Shown here: positions 1 through 5,885 of the stretch, piece after piece
Layout of the letters: each line of letters begins with the position of its first letter
How positions within the stretch are numbered: position 1 is the stretch's first letter
Source of the DNA: Thalassovita sp.
GTDB lineage: Bacteria > Pseudomonadota > Alphaproteobacteria > Rhodobacterales > Rhodobacteraceae
Direction: 5' to 3'
Length of the DNA stretch: 10,975 nt
Assembly (NCBI GenBank): GCA_029212905.1
Contig: JARGPB010000035.1
Coordinates: 1-10,975, forward strand
Translations under genes and position numbers: made by a program
Notes under the pieces: model-generated
What the model saw: the letters and a program-made list of their open reading frames with translations, nothing else
Told to the model about the DNA's origin: nothing
Databases searched by the model: none

Positions 1-30
1 TCCTTTGCTGCACATTATGCTATCAAAGGA
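1..30. repeat. Short inverted repeat at the left edge, 7-bp arms
   Basis: TCCTTTG at 1-7 is exactly complementary to CAAAGGA at 24-30, with 16 bases between. It lies inside the non-homologous tail of the broken integrase, so it may belong to whatever sequence replaced the rest of that gene. A 7-bp arm can arise by chance and the left context is missing, so no mobile element is claimed. Confidence 0.25.
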
Positions 31-242
31 GCGGCACCAAACCGCGACAGGTCCACACGCGCCGTTGCGAGCGAAATAGCAGGGTATGGACCGAGGCCCA
101 CCTTCGTGCGCTTCTTGCGGAGCTGATAGCGATAGACCCAGCTCTTCGATCCGCCGTCTACTTTCAGATAGAGGCCTGCTCCATCCTGCTTGTCGCTGGT
201 TGCTGCTTTACACTCGGCGTCGGTCAGTTTGTGTCTCGTCAT
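15..242 (-). pseudogene. Truncated P4-type tyrosine integrase, N-terminal arm-binding domain only
   Basis: On the minus strand, the ATG at 242-240 opens a reading frame whose first roughly 60 residues match the N-terminal arm-DNA-binding domain (DUF4102) of P4-like tyrosine integrases: LTDAECKAA, then DGAGLYLKV, SKSWVYRY and GLGPYPAISLATAR. A complete integrase has about 400 residues, with a core-binding domain and a catalytic R...HxxR...Y domain. Here the family match stops after ATAR (about position 57), and the frame runs through 14 unrelated residues to a TAA at 15-17. Nothing of the catalytic domain is present, so this is a remnant, cut by a deletion, an insertion or a rearrangement close to the window's left edge. 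An in-frame ATG at 281 exists, but the domain begins at 242. It marks a former integrative element beside the methylamine operon. Domain identity is fairly sure; the exact breakpoint is inferred. Confidence 0.72.
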
Positions 243-260
243 CGTTACACCCGGATTCCC

Positions 261-280
261 GTGGGCCATTCTGTGGGCCA
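261..280. repeat. Tandem GTGGGCCA direct repeat upstream of the integrase remnant
   Basis: GTGGGCCA occurs at 261-268 and again at 273-280, a 12-base period, just upstream of the integrase start (242, minus strand). Tyrosine integrases with an N-terminal arm-binding domain recognise short repeated arm sites beside the int gene, so these may be leftover arm-type sites. The function is inferred from position and repetition only. Confidence 0.35.
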
Positions 281-402
281 CTTTTGTCTCGATATCCCGC
301 CTTTACGATTCGAGAAAATATGCTAATTAGTTGAAATTTAATGGTTTTACAGGGGTTTGGGGGTGGGATAAGGCCGTGTAAATGGTTCGTCTCGACCGCA
401 CC

Positions 403-424
403 ATTTCACATTGTGATGTGAAAT
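403..424. promoter_or_regulatory. 22-bp palindrome, operator-like
   Basis: ATTTCACA (403-410) and TGTGAAAT (417-424) are perfect inverted repeats around the six bases TTGTGA. The size and symmetry are those of a site for a dimeric helix-turn-helix regulator. It lies about 300 bases before the XRE start codon, with no gene immediately beside it on either strand other than the integrase remnant. It could be the operator of a lost gene, a distant site, or an element-derived sequence. It does not resemble the AT-rich boxes at 641 and 1481, so the XRE protein encoded here is not its obvious partner. Confidence 0.45.
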
Positions 425-444
425 CCGCTAAGAAATCAAATGTC

Positions 445-504
445 ACAGACGCTTGAGGTGTTCGATAGCCGTTTTAGATGGTTTTCGAACTGCCAGTCGT
501 CTGT
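445..504. repeat. Nested inverted repeat, potential 60-nt stem-loop
   Basis: Two pairs of complementary arms are nested. The outer pair is ACAGACG (445-451) with CGTCTGT (498-504), and the inner pair is GTTCGA (460-465) with TCGAAC (485-490). The bases between outer and inner arms are 8 on the left and 7 on the right, with partial extra pairing (452-453 with 495-496). The terminal loop is 19 bases. It could fold as an RNA hairpin or mark a recombination or binding site. No T tract follows, so it is not an ordinary terminator. Function unknown. Confidence 0.35.
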
Positions 505-619
505 TTGTCATAGGTAACGGCCCCTAAATGATTTTACCTGTCCTGCATCAGATCGGCTGGTGCACGCTGTTCTGTGGTGAAATCTGCGTTGAATCGCTGT
601 GTCGGCGGGTAGAAAACGC

Positions 620-648
620 TTGACCCTCGCCGCAAAAGAGAAAAATTT
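620..648 (+). promoter_or_regulatory. Possible sigma70-type promoter of the XRE gene
   Basis: TTGACC at 620-625, within CTTGACCC, is a close match to the alphaproteobacterial -35 element. With 17-base spacing the -10 region falls at 643-648 (AAATTT), a weak hexamer in an AT-rich patch. That position overlaps the dyad box at 641-664, which would suit autorepression by occlusion. The -35 is convincing and the -10 is poor, so the assignment is tentative. Confidence 0.4.
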
Positions 649-664
649 TCCTTAGAGGCAACTT
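641..664. promoter_or_regulatory. AT-rich dyad box upstream of the regulator gene (candidate operator, copy 1)
   Basis: This 24-base segment matches the segment at 1481-1504 at 17 of 24 ungapped positions. Shared blocks are the A-rich left side, TC followed by TTA, and the strongly conserved GGCAA then TT on the right. Both copies have a weak dyad, with left arm ending TTTTCC and right arm GGCAAC around a 5-base centre (TTAGA here). It sits about 67 bases before the XRE start codon. Duplication before both the regulator and the operon it precedes suggests the binding site of that regulator. Confidence 0.5.
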
Positions 665-730
665 AATGCGCTGAAATATTCGTGGCGCCTTGGGTATACA
701 GGTGTTGAACCTACACGAAAGGGACATGGC

Positions 731-1378
731 ATGGTCGAGAAGACAGCAACCGCGAAGGCCAAGCTGACGCAGAACCCGCACGCCGTCAAAGAGCAGCGAG
801 AAAAGAACCTGGAGGTTGCCATTGGACGGCAGGTCCGCGAACTGCGCAAGCGACAGCGGATGACCGGATCGGATCTGGCGGCGCAGACCGGGGTTTCTGT
901 TGGAATGCTGTCGAAAATCGAAAATGGGGTGATTTCACCTTCGTTGAACACGTTGCAGGCGCTGGCCGATGCGCTGCGGGTGCCCCTGATTCAGCTGTTT
1001 TCCGGGTTCGAAGAGCAACGCGGCGCAATGCATGTCAAAGCGGGCAACGGGGTCGAGATCGAACGGGCAGGGACGCGCGCGGGGCATCAGTACCACTTGC
1101 TTGGTCATATCGGGTCGAACAATTCGGGTGTTGTGGTCGAGCCCTACCTGATCGTGCTGACGGACACGAGCGACCGCTTTCCGGCCTTTCAACACGAAGG
1201 GATCGAAATGCTGTATATGCTGGAGGGAACAATCAGCTATCGGCACGGTGATCAGACCTATTTGCTGGAACCCGGCGACAGTCTGCTGTTCGACGCTGAT
1301 TCTCCGCATGGTCCCGAAGAACTGATCGAGCTGCCTGCGCGGTACCTGTCAGTTATTACCTACCCGCAGCAACGATAG
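731..1378 (+). CDS. XRE family helix-turn-helix/cupin transcriptional regulator
   Basis: A 215-residue regulator. Residues about 31-90 form a Cro/C1-type helix-turn-helix domain (VRELRKRQRMTGSDLAAQTG, then VSVGMLSKIENG and SPSLNTLQALADAL). Residues about 140-212 form a C-terminal cupin with the family pattern HEGIEMLYMLEG, then YLLEPGDSLLFDADSPHG. Proteins of this architecture usually sense a small metabolite in the cupin barrel and control a neighbouring catabolic or biosynthetic operon. The start at 731 is supported by GAAAGGGA at 717-724, six bases upstream. It is co-directional with the NMG operon but separated from it by 182 bases. A similar AT-rich dyad box precedes both, so autoregulation plus control of mgsA onward is the simplest reading. 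Ligand and sign of control cannot be told from sequence. An amine, N-methylglutamate or gamma-glutamylmethylamide would make sense, but this is inference. Confidence 0.93.
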   Translation: MVEKTATAKAKLTQNPHAVKEQREKNLEVAIGRQVRELRKRQRMTGSDLAAQTGVSVGMLSKIENGVISPSLNTLQALADALRVPLIQLFSGFEEQRGAMHVKAGNGVEIERAGTRAGHQYHLLGHIGSNNSGVVVEPYLIVLTDTSDRFPAFQHEGIEMLYMLEGTISYRHGDQTYLLEPGDSLLFDADSPHGPEELIELPARYLSVITYPQQR

Positions 1379-1410
1379 GTCCGAGTGCTGGGTTTGGTGG
1401 CAAATACCGG

Positions 1411-1451
1411 GGGCAGGGGACGGAATCTGCCCAATAATTGTGCGTCGCAAT
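1411..1451 (+). terminator. Weak hairpins after the regulator gene, possible terminator
   Basis: GGGCAG (1411-1416) can pair with CTGCCC (1427-1432) around a 10-base loop. It is followed by a small second hairpin with arms ATTG and CAAT (1437-1451, three-base loop, one G-U pair), then GCTTTGTT. Neither has a proper T tract. They might cause partial termination between the regulator and mgsA. Confidence 0.25.
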
Positions 1452-1480
1452 GCTTTGTTAAAATTTATTCCCCAGAAGAA

Positions 1481-1504
1481 AGAAAATATCTTTAAGGGCA
1501 AATT
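1481..1504. promoter_or_regulatory. AT-rich dyad box upstream of mgsA (candidate operator, copy 2)
   Basis: This is the second copy of the box seen at 641-664, with 17 of 24 identities. Its halves are GAAAATATCT (1482-1491) and GGCAAATTTC (1497-1506), an imperfect dyad about a 5-base centre. It lies about 57 bases upstream of the mgsA start codon, where a promoter-proximal operator would be expected. A looser resemblance also occurs just upstream (1460-1481) if a two-base gap is allowed, hinting at a tandem site. No convincing -35/-10 pair was found here. Confidence 0.5.
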
Positions 1505-1560
1505 TCTTTCCTGTTAGTAAAGTTCCGACGACAAGCAGTCGAAACGAGACGGAGAGAAAT

Positions 1561-2451
1561 ATGTGCGGCATCGTTGGCCTGTTCCTCAAGAAGGAAGAAA
1601 TGCGCCCCCAACTGGGCAATCTGCTGACTGATATGCTTATCACCATGACTGATCGTGGCCCCGATAGTGCGGGCATCGCGATCTACGGGGATGAGCAGGA
1701 CGGAAGCGTGAAAATCACCGTGCAATCGGACAATCCCGACACGGCATTCGCCGAACTGGACGGGGCGCTGACCTCGGTCATTCATGCGCCTGTGACGATG
1801 CGGGTGGTGGACACCCATGCCGTGCTGACGGTCCCAGCCCAGGTCGAGGACAAGGCGATTGCCGCGCTCGAAGAAAAGGGCCTGCGGATCATGGGGTCTG
1901 GCGCCTCGATGGAGATCTACAAAGAGGTTGGCCTGCCCAAGCAAGTCGCCGCGCGCTTTGGTCTGCGGGACATGGGGGGCAGCCACGGGATTGGCCACAC
2001 GCGTATGGCCACGGAATCGGCCGTGACGACCATGGGCGCACACCCGTTTTCCACTGCCGATGATCAGTGCCTGGTGCACAACGGTTCGCTGTCGAACCAC
2101 AACCAGATGCGTCGCAAGTTGGCGAAAAAGGGTGTCTTTACCCGTAGCGAAAACGATACCGAGGTCGGCGCGGCCTATATCAGCTCGCGTATCGCGGATG
2201 GCGCGACCCTGGGCGAAGCGCTGGAAGGCACGCTCGAGGATCTGGACGGTTTTTTCACCTTTGTGACCGGCACCAAGAACGGGTTCGGTGTCGTCCGTGA
2301 CCCGATCGCTTGCAAACCCGCCGTTATGGCTGAAACCGACGATTACGTGGCTTTTGCCAGCGAGTACCGCGCCTTTGCGGACCTGCCGGGCATCGACAAG
2401 GCCCGCGTCTGGGAACCCGAACCTGCAACCGTCTACTTCTGGGAGCGCTGA
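1561..2451 (+). CDS. mgsA: N-methylglutamate synthase subunit A, class II glutamine amidotransferase (GlxB-like)
   Basis: A 296-residue Ntn-hydrolase glutamine amidotransferase, the amide-handling subunit of N-methylglutamate synthase. The protein begins MCGIVG, so Cys2 becomes the N-terminal nucleophile after Met removal. Other family motifs are DRGPDSAG (31-38), GHTRMAT (145-151), HNGSLSNH (173-180) and NDTEV (199-203 region), which in the family bind glutamine and form the oxyanion hole. In the NMG pathway MgsA is thought to cleave gamma-glutamylmethylamide, passing methylamine to the MgsC site. In isolation it would be annotated as a glutamate synthase-like or GlxB protein. GGAGAG at 1551-1556 is a good ribosome binding site for the ATG at 1561. 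It is the first gene of the operon, and mgsB starts three bases after its stop. The pathway assignment rests on context, the enzyme class on motifs. Confidence 0.93.
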   Translation: MCGIVGLFLKKEEMRPQLGNLLTDMLITMTDRGPDSAGIAIYGDEQDGSVKITVQSDNPDTAFAELDGALTSVIHAPVTMRVVDTHAVLTVPAQVEDKAIAALEEKGLRIMGSGASMEIYKEVGLPKQVAARFGLRDMGGSHGIGHTRMATESAVTTMGAHPFSTADDQCLVHNGSLSNHNQMRRKLAKKGVFTRSENDTEVGAAYISSRIADGATLGEALEGTLEDLDGFFTFVTGTKNGFGVVRDPIACKPAVMAETDDYVAFASEYRAFADLPGIDKARVWEPEPATVYFWER

Positions 2452-2454
2452 GAC

Positions 2455-3138
2455 ATGGAAATGATTGATATGGCCCAAACCCCGCTGCGCGATCTGAATG
2501 TGACGCTGCAAGCGAAGGCCAAAGAGGGCGCAAACGCCGAATACGTGATTGAAAACCCCCGTGGCTCGCATGCGGTGGCTTGCGGCCTGGATGGCCCGCT
2601 GTCGGTGACGGTGAAGGGCTCCACGGGCTACTACTGTGCGGGCATGAACAAAGAGGCCTCGGTGACGGTGACTGGATCGACCGGGCCGGGGGTTGCAGAA
2701 AACATGATGTCGGGCGTCGTCACCATCGAAGGCGACGCCAGCCAATATGCCGGGGCCACGGGCCATGGCGGGCTGCTGAACATCAAGGGCAATGCGTCCT
2801 CGCGCTGCGGGATTTCCATGAAGGGGATCGACATCGTGGTGCATGGCAATATCGGCCACATGTCCGCGTTTATGGCGCAAAAGGGCAACCTGGTTGTGCT
2901 GGGCGATGCGGGCGACGCGCTGGGGGACAGCCTGTACGAGGCGCGCCTGTTCGTGCGCGGTGACGTGAAATCGCTGGGGGCTGACTGCATCGAAAAGGAA
3001 ATGCGCCCCGAGCATATTGAGATCCTGACCGATCTGCTGGCCAAGGCCGGTGCGGATGCCAAACCCGAAGAGTTCAAACGCTACGGCTCGGCCCGTAAGC
3101 TGTACAATTTCAACATCGACCACGCTGGCGAATACTGA
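2455..3138 (+). CDS. mgsB: N-methylglutamate synthase subunit B, GXGXG beta-helix protein (GlxC-like)
   Basis: A 227-residue protein homologous to the C-terminal beta-helix (GXGXG) domain of the large glutamate synthase subunit. Residues about 35-175 show repeated Gly-rich turns (VKGSTGYYCAG, VTGSTGPG, IEGDASQYAGATGHGG, IKGNASSRCG, VHGNIGHM, VLGDAGDALGDS), one per helical rung. This domain has no catalysis of its own in glutamate synthase. It connects and supports the amidotransferase and FMN domains, here supplied by MgsA and MgsC. The C-terminal part (KPEEFKRYGSARKLYNFN) is typical of GlxC proteins. The ATG at 2455 is chosen because GGGAG at 2441-2445 is correctly spaced and the residues MEMIDMAQTPLRDLN line up with the family N-terminus; in-frame ATGs at 2461 and 2470 are alternatives. 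Three bases separate it from mgsA and ten from mgsC. Confidence 0.92.
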   Translation: MEMIDMAQTPLRDLNVTLQAKAKEGANAEYVIENPRGSHAVACGLDGPLSVTVKGSTGYYCAGMNKEASVTVTGSTGPGVAENMMSGVVTIEGDASQYAGATGHGGLLNIKGNASSRCGISMKGIDIVVHGNIGHMSAFMAQKGNLVVLGDAGDALGDSLYEARLFVRGDVKSLGADCIEKEMRPEHIEILTDLLAKAGADAKPEEFKRYGSARKLYNFNIDHAGEY

Positions 3139-3148
3139 GGACATCCCC

Positions 3149-4474
3149 ATGGAAAACACACCCAACACGATGCCGCGCCAATCCTGGACGTTTTCGAACG
3201 AGACCAACGCCGAGATCCGCCGCGCTGCCGCCACCGGCATTTACGACATTCGCGGTGGTGGGGCCAAACGGCGGGTGCCGCATTTCGATGACCTGCTGTT
3301 CCTTGGCGCGTCAATGAGCCGCTACCCGCTGGAAGGCTACCGCGAGAAATGTGAAACTAAGGTTACGCTTGGTACGCGTTTCGCCAAGAAACCGATCGAG
3401 CTGGATATCCCGATCACCATCGCGGGCATGTCGTTCGGATCGCTGTCCGGCCCCGCCAAAGAGGCTCTGGGACGCGGCGCGAGCATGGCGGGGACCTCGA
3501 CCACCACGGGCGACGGCGGCATGACCGAAGAAGAGCGCGGCCATTCCACTAAGCTGGTTTATCAATACCTGCCCAGCCGGTATGGGATGAACCCCGACGA
3601 CCTGCGCCGCGCCGATGCGATTGAAATGGTTGTAGGGCAGGGCGCCAAACCGGGCGGCGGCGGGATGCTGCTGGGTCAAAAGATCACCGAGCGCGTCGCC
3701 GGGATGCGCTGCTTGCCCGAAGGGATCGACCAGCGTTCGGCCTGTCGTCACCCCGACTGGACCGGCCCCGATGATCTGGAGATTAAGATCCTCGAACTGC
3801 GCGAGATCACCAACTGGGAAAAACCCATCTACATCAAGGTCGGCGGCGCGCGCCCCTATTATGACACCGCCTTGGCGGTCAAGGCTGGCGCGGATGTGAT
3901 CGTGCTGGACGGGATGCAGGGCGGCACGGCGGCCACGCAGGATGTGTTTATCGAACATGTCGGCCAGCCCACTTTGGCCTGTATTCGCCCCGCTGTTCAG
4001 GCGCTTCAGGATCTGGGCATGCACCGCGAGGTTCAACTGGTTGTTTCGGGTGGTATCCGCACCGGGGCCGATGTGGCCAAGGCTTTGGCCTTGGGTGCGG
4101 ATGCGGTGTCCATCGGGACGGCAGCGCTGGTTGCCCTGGGCGACAACGATCCCAAATGGGAGGCCGAGTATCAGAAACTGGGTTCGACCACCGGCGCCTA
4201 TGATGACTGGCACGAAGGCCGCGATCCTGCGGGCATCACCACTCAGGATGCTGAACTGATGAAACGTCTGGACCCGACCGAAGCTGGCCGCAAACTGCGT
4301 AACTATCTGAACGTGCTGACGCTGGAATGCCAGACCTTGGCCCGCGCCTGCGGTCACAACCACGTCCACAACCTGGAACCCGAGGACCTGTGCGCCCTGA
4401 CGATGGAGGCCGCCGCCATGGCGCAGGTCCCGCTGGCGGGCACCAACTGGTACCCCGGAAAACCTGGTTTCTAA
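3149..4474 (+). CDS. mgsC: N-methylglutamate synthase subunit C, FMN-binding glutamate synthase-like protein (GlxD-like)
   Basis: A 441-residue flavoprotein homologous to the central FMN (TIM-barrel) domain of glutamate synthase. Visible motifs are RGGGAKRRVPHFDDLLF near the N-terminus, AGMSFGSLSGPAKEALGRG, TTTGDGGMTEEERGH (about 118-132), GQGAKPGGGGMLLGQK (163-178), DQRSACRHPDW, VKVGGARPYYDTALAVKAGA, DGMQGGTAATQDVF, and the FMN phosphate-binding segment SGGIRTGADVAKAL starting at residue 300. The CX5CX4C pattern of the glutamate synthase 3Fe-4S cluster is not seen. The subunit should form N-methylglutamate from 2-oxoglutarate and released methylamine, as the reductive half of the MgsABC complex. 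The ATG at 3149 is preferred over an upstream extension because GAGG at 3137-3140 precedes it and upstream codons overlap mgsB. That binding site overlaps the mgsB stop codon, suggesting translational coupling. Confidence 0.94.
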   Translation: MENTPNTMPRQSWTFSNETNAEIRRAAATGIYDIRGGGAKRRVPHFDDLLFLGASMSRYPLEGYREKCETKVTLGTRFAKKPIELDIPITIAGMSFGSLSGPAKEALGRGASMAGTSTTTGDGGMTEEERGHSTKLVYQYLPSRYGMNPDDLRRADAIEMVVGQGAKPGGGGMLLGQKITERVAGMRCLPEGIDQRSACRHPDWTGPDDLEIKILELREITNWEKPIYIKVGGARPYYDTALAVKAGADVIVLDGMQGGTAATQDVFIEHVGQPTLACIRPAVQALQDLGMHREVQLVVSGGIRTGADVAKALALGADAVSIGTAALVALGDNDPKWEAEYQKLGSTTGAYDDWHEGRDPAGITTQDAELMKRLDPTEAGRKLRNYLNVLTLECQTLARACGHNHVHNLEPEDLCALTMEAAAMAQVPLAGTNWYPGKPGF

Positions 4475-4481
4475 ACACGCC

Positions 4482-4504
4482 TCAGGGGGCGCGCAGCCCC
4501 CTGA
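4482..4504 (+). terminator. Perfect intercistronic hairpin between mgsC and gmaS, no T tract
   Basis: TCAGGGGGC (4482-4490) and GCCCCCTGA (4496-4504) form a perfect 9-bp stem with loop GCGCA, starting seven bases after the mgsC stop. The sequence after it is ACCAACAGGG, with no T run, so full intrinsic termination is unlikely. It could attenuate transcription, or protect the 3' end of a processed mgsABC message and so set different levels for mgs and gmaS/mgd. Confidence 0.55.
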
Positions 4505-4532
4505 ACCAACAGGGAAAACGAAGGAAAAAACG

Positions 4533-5852
4533 ATGACTGACCTCGTAGCTTTCGCCAAGGAAAAGGGCGTAAAATATTTCATGATCTCCTACACCGATCT
4601 GTTCGGTGGGCAGCGGGCCAAGCTGGTACCGGCGCAGGCGATTGCCGATATGGTCGAAGACGGCGCCGGTTTTGCCGGGTTCGCCACCTGGCTGGATATG
4701 ACGCCTGCGCATCCCGATATGTTGGCCGTGCCGGATCCTGAAACCGTCATCCAACTGCCCTGGCGCCCTGAGGTTGCCTGGATCGCCGCCAACCCCGTGA
4801 TGGAGGGTGCCGAGGTCGAGCAGGCCCCGCGCAACGTGCTGCGCAAACTGGTGGCCGAAGCCGCCAAGGAGGGCCTGCGCGTCAAAACCGGGATTGAAGC
4901 AGAGTTCTTCTTGCTGACCCCTGAGGGCGATCAGATCTCGGACCCCTATGATACGGCCGAAAAACCCTGTTATGACCAGCAGGCCGTGATGCGCCGCTAT
5001 GACGTGATCTCGGAAATCTGTGACTACATGCTGGATCTGGGCTGGGGCCCGTATCAGAACGACCACGAGGACGCCAATGGCCAGTTCGAAATGAACTGGG
5101 ATTTCGATGATGCGCTGATCACGGCGGATCGTCACTCTTTCTTCAAGTTCATGGTGAAATCTGTCGCCGAGAAACACGGGCTGCGCGCGACGTTCATGCC
5201 CAAGCCGATCGAAGGCCTGACAGGCAATGGCTGCCACGCGCATATCTCGGTTTGGGATCTGGAGGGCAAAACCAACGCCTTTGCCGGCCCCAAGGGCGAC
5301 AGCCCCACGGCGGAACTGGGCCTGTCTGAACAGGGCGCGCATTTCCTGGGCGGGATCATGAAACACGCCAGCGCGCTGGCCGCGATCACCAACCCGACGG
5401 TGAACTCCTATAAGCGGATCAACGCGCCGCGCACCATGTCGGGGGCCACATGGGCGCCCAATACGGTGACGTGGACGGGCAACAATCGCACGCATATGGT
5501 GCGCGTCCCTGGCCCGGGCCGGTTTGAATTGCGCCTGCCTGACGGGGCTGTGAACCCCTATCTGTTGCAGGCCGTGATCATCGCGGCAGGCCTGTCTGGC
5601 ATCCGCGCCAAGGCCGATCCTGGTCCGCGCTATGACATCAACATGTATGCCGAGGGCCAATCCGTCACCGACGCGCCGAAACTGCCGCTGAACTTGTTGG
5701 ATGCGATCCGCTGGTTTGACGAGGACGCAGGCCTGAAGGCGATGCTGGGCGAGGATTTCTCGAGCTCCTACATGAAGATGAAGATGCAGGAATGGAACGC
5801 TTTTGTGTCGCATTTCTCGCAGTGGGAACGTGACAACACGCTCGACATCTGA
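4533..5852 (+). CDS. gmaS: Gamma-glutamylmethylamide synthetase (glutamine synthetase type III-like, GlnT family)
   Basis: A 439-residue glutamine synthetase-superfamily enzyme. In this operon it should use ATP to join methylamine to the gamma-carboxylate of glutamate, giving gamma-glutamylmethylamide, the entry step of the NMG pathway. Motifs follow the synthetase fold: the N-terminal beta-grasp with YTDLFGGQRAK (20-30), metal ligands in GIEAEFF (Glu122, Glu124), HEDANGQFE (178-186, Glu179 and Glu186), NGCHAHIS (232-239, His235 as metal ligand), NPTVNSYKRI (287-296), NNRTHMVRVPG (317-327), and ELRLPDGAVNPY (332-343) with Glu332 and Arg334. The length matches known GMAS proteins (about 440), and general annotation would call it GlnT. 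AAGGA at 4521-4525 is the ribosome binding site. Location between mgsABC and the sarcosine oxidase-like genes is the main reason for preferring methylamine over ammonia as substrate. A glutamate-putrescine-type ligase is a less likely alternative. Confidence 0.92.
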   Translation: MTDLVAFAKEKGVKYFMISYTDLFGGQRAKLVPAQAIADMVEDGAGFAGFATWLDMTPAHPDMLAVPDPETVIQLPWRPEVAWIAANPVMEGAEVEQAPRNVLRKLVAEAAKEGLRVKTGIEAEFFLLTPEGDQISDPYDTAEKPCYDQQAVMRRYDVISEICDYMLDLGWGPYQNDHEDANGQFEMNWDFDDALITADRHSFFKFMVKSVAEKHGLRATFMPKPIEGLTGNGCHAHISVWDLEGKTNAFAGPKGDSPTAELGLSEQGAHFLGGIMKHASALAAITNPTVNSYKRINAPRTMSGATWAPNTVTWTGNNRTHMVRVPGPGRFELRLPDGAVNPYLLQAVIIAAGLSGIRAKADPGPRYDINMYAEGQSVTDAPKLPLNLLDAIRWFDEDAGLKAMLGEDFSSSYMKMKMQEWNAFVSHFSQWERDNTLDI

Positions 5853-5885
5853 TCGCTGAACTGATCGCAAAGAAAGATCCAAACC

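Larger units (their letters stand above)
243..730. other. Intergenic region between integrase remnant and regulator gene
   Basis: About 490 bases without a convincing gene. Short open frames on both strands here have no recognisable domain, and the base composition is more AT-rich than in the flanking genes. From left to right it holds a GTGGGCCA repeat (261-280), a 22-bp palindrome (403-424), a nested inverted repeat (445-504), and a promoter-like element with an AT-rich dyad box (620-664) before the XRE gene. Nothing recognisable was seen at 505-619. No tRNA or other structural RNA gene could be made out. Confidence 0.7.

Noticed and set aside
86..334. Plus-strand open frame of 82 residues opposite the integrase remnant
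   Set aside because: It is antisense to a recognisable integrase domain, and its Arg/Ser/Leu-rich translation matches no family I know.
380..405. Possible tRNA 3' end or att core (GGTTCG followed by CCGCACCA)
   Set aside because: The T-arm stem does not pair, and no acceptor or anticodon arms could be found upstream, so neither a tRNA nor a tRNA-derived att site is supported.
548..951. Overlapping minus-strand open frames before and across the start of the regulator gene
   Set aside because: They have no domain or plausible ribosome binding site and run through the well-supported XRE helix-turn-helix region and its promoter.
3050..3148. Upstream extension of mgsC by 33 codons
   Set aside because: It overlaps the end of mgsB in another frame, lacks family similarity, and a good ribosome binding site precedes the ATG at 3149.
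1492..3240. Long minus-strand open frame (582 residues) opposite mgsA/mgsB, with similar ones at 3311-4582, 4482-5933, 5973-7433 and 7301-9307
   Set aside because: They lie antisense to genes with clear family motifs, have low-complexity His/Arg/Gln-rich translations with no recognisable domain, and are what high-GC coding sequence produces on the opposite strand.
5849..5868. Direct repeat CTGATCGC at 5849-5856 and 5861-5868 between gmaS and mgdA
   Set aside because: It is only eight bases, the first copy covers the gmaS stop codon, and nothing ties it to a function.
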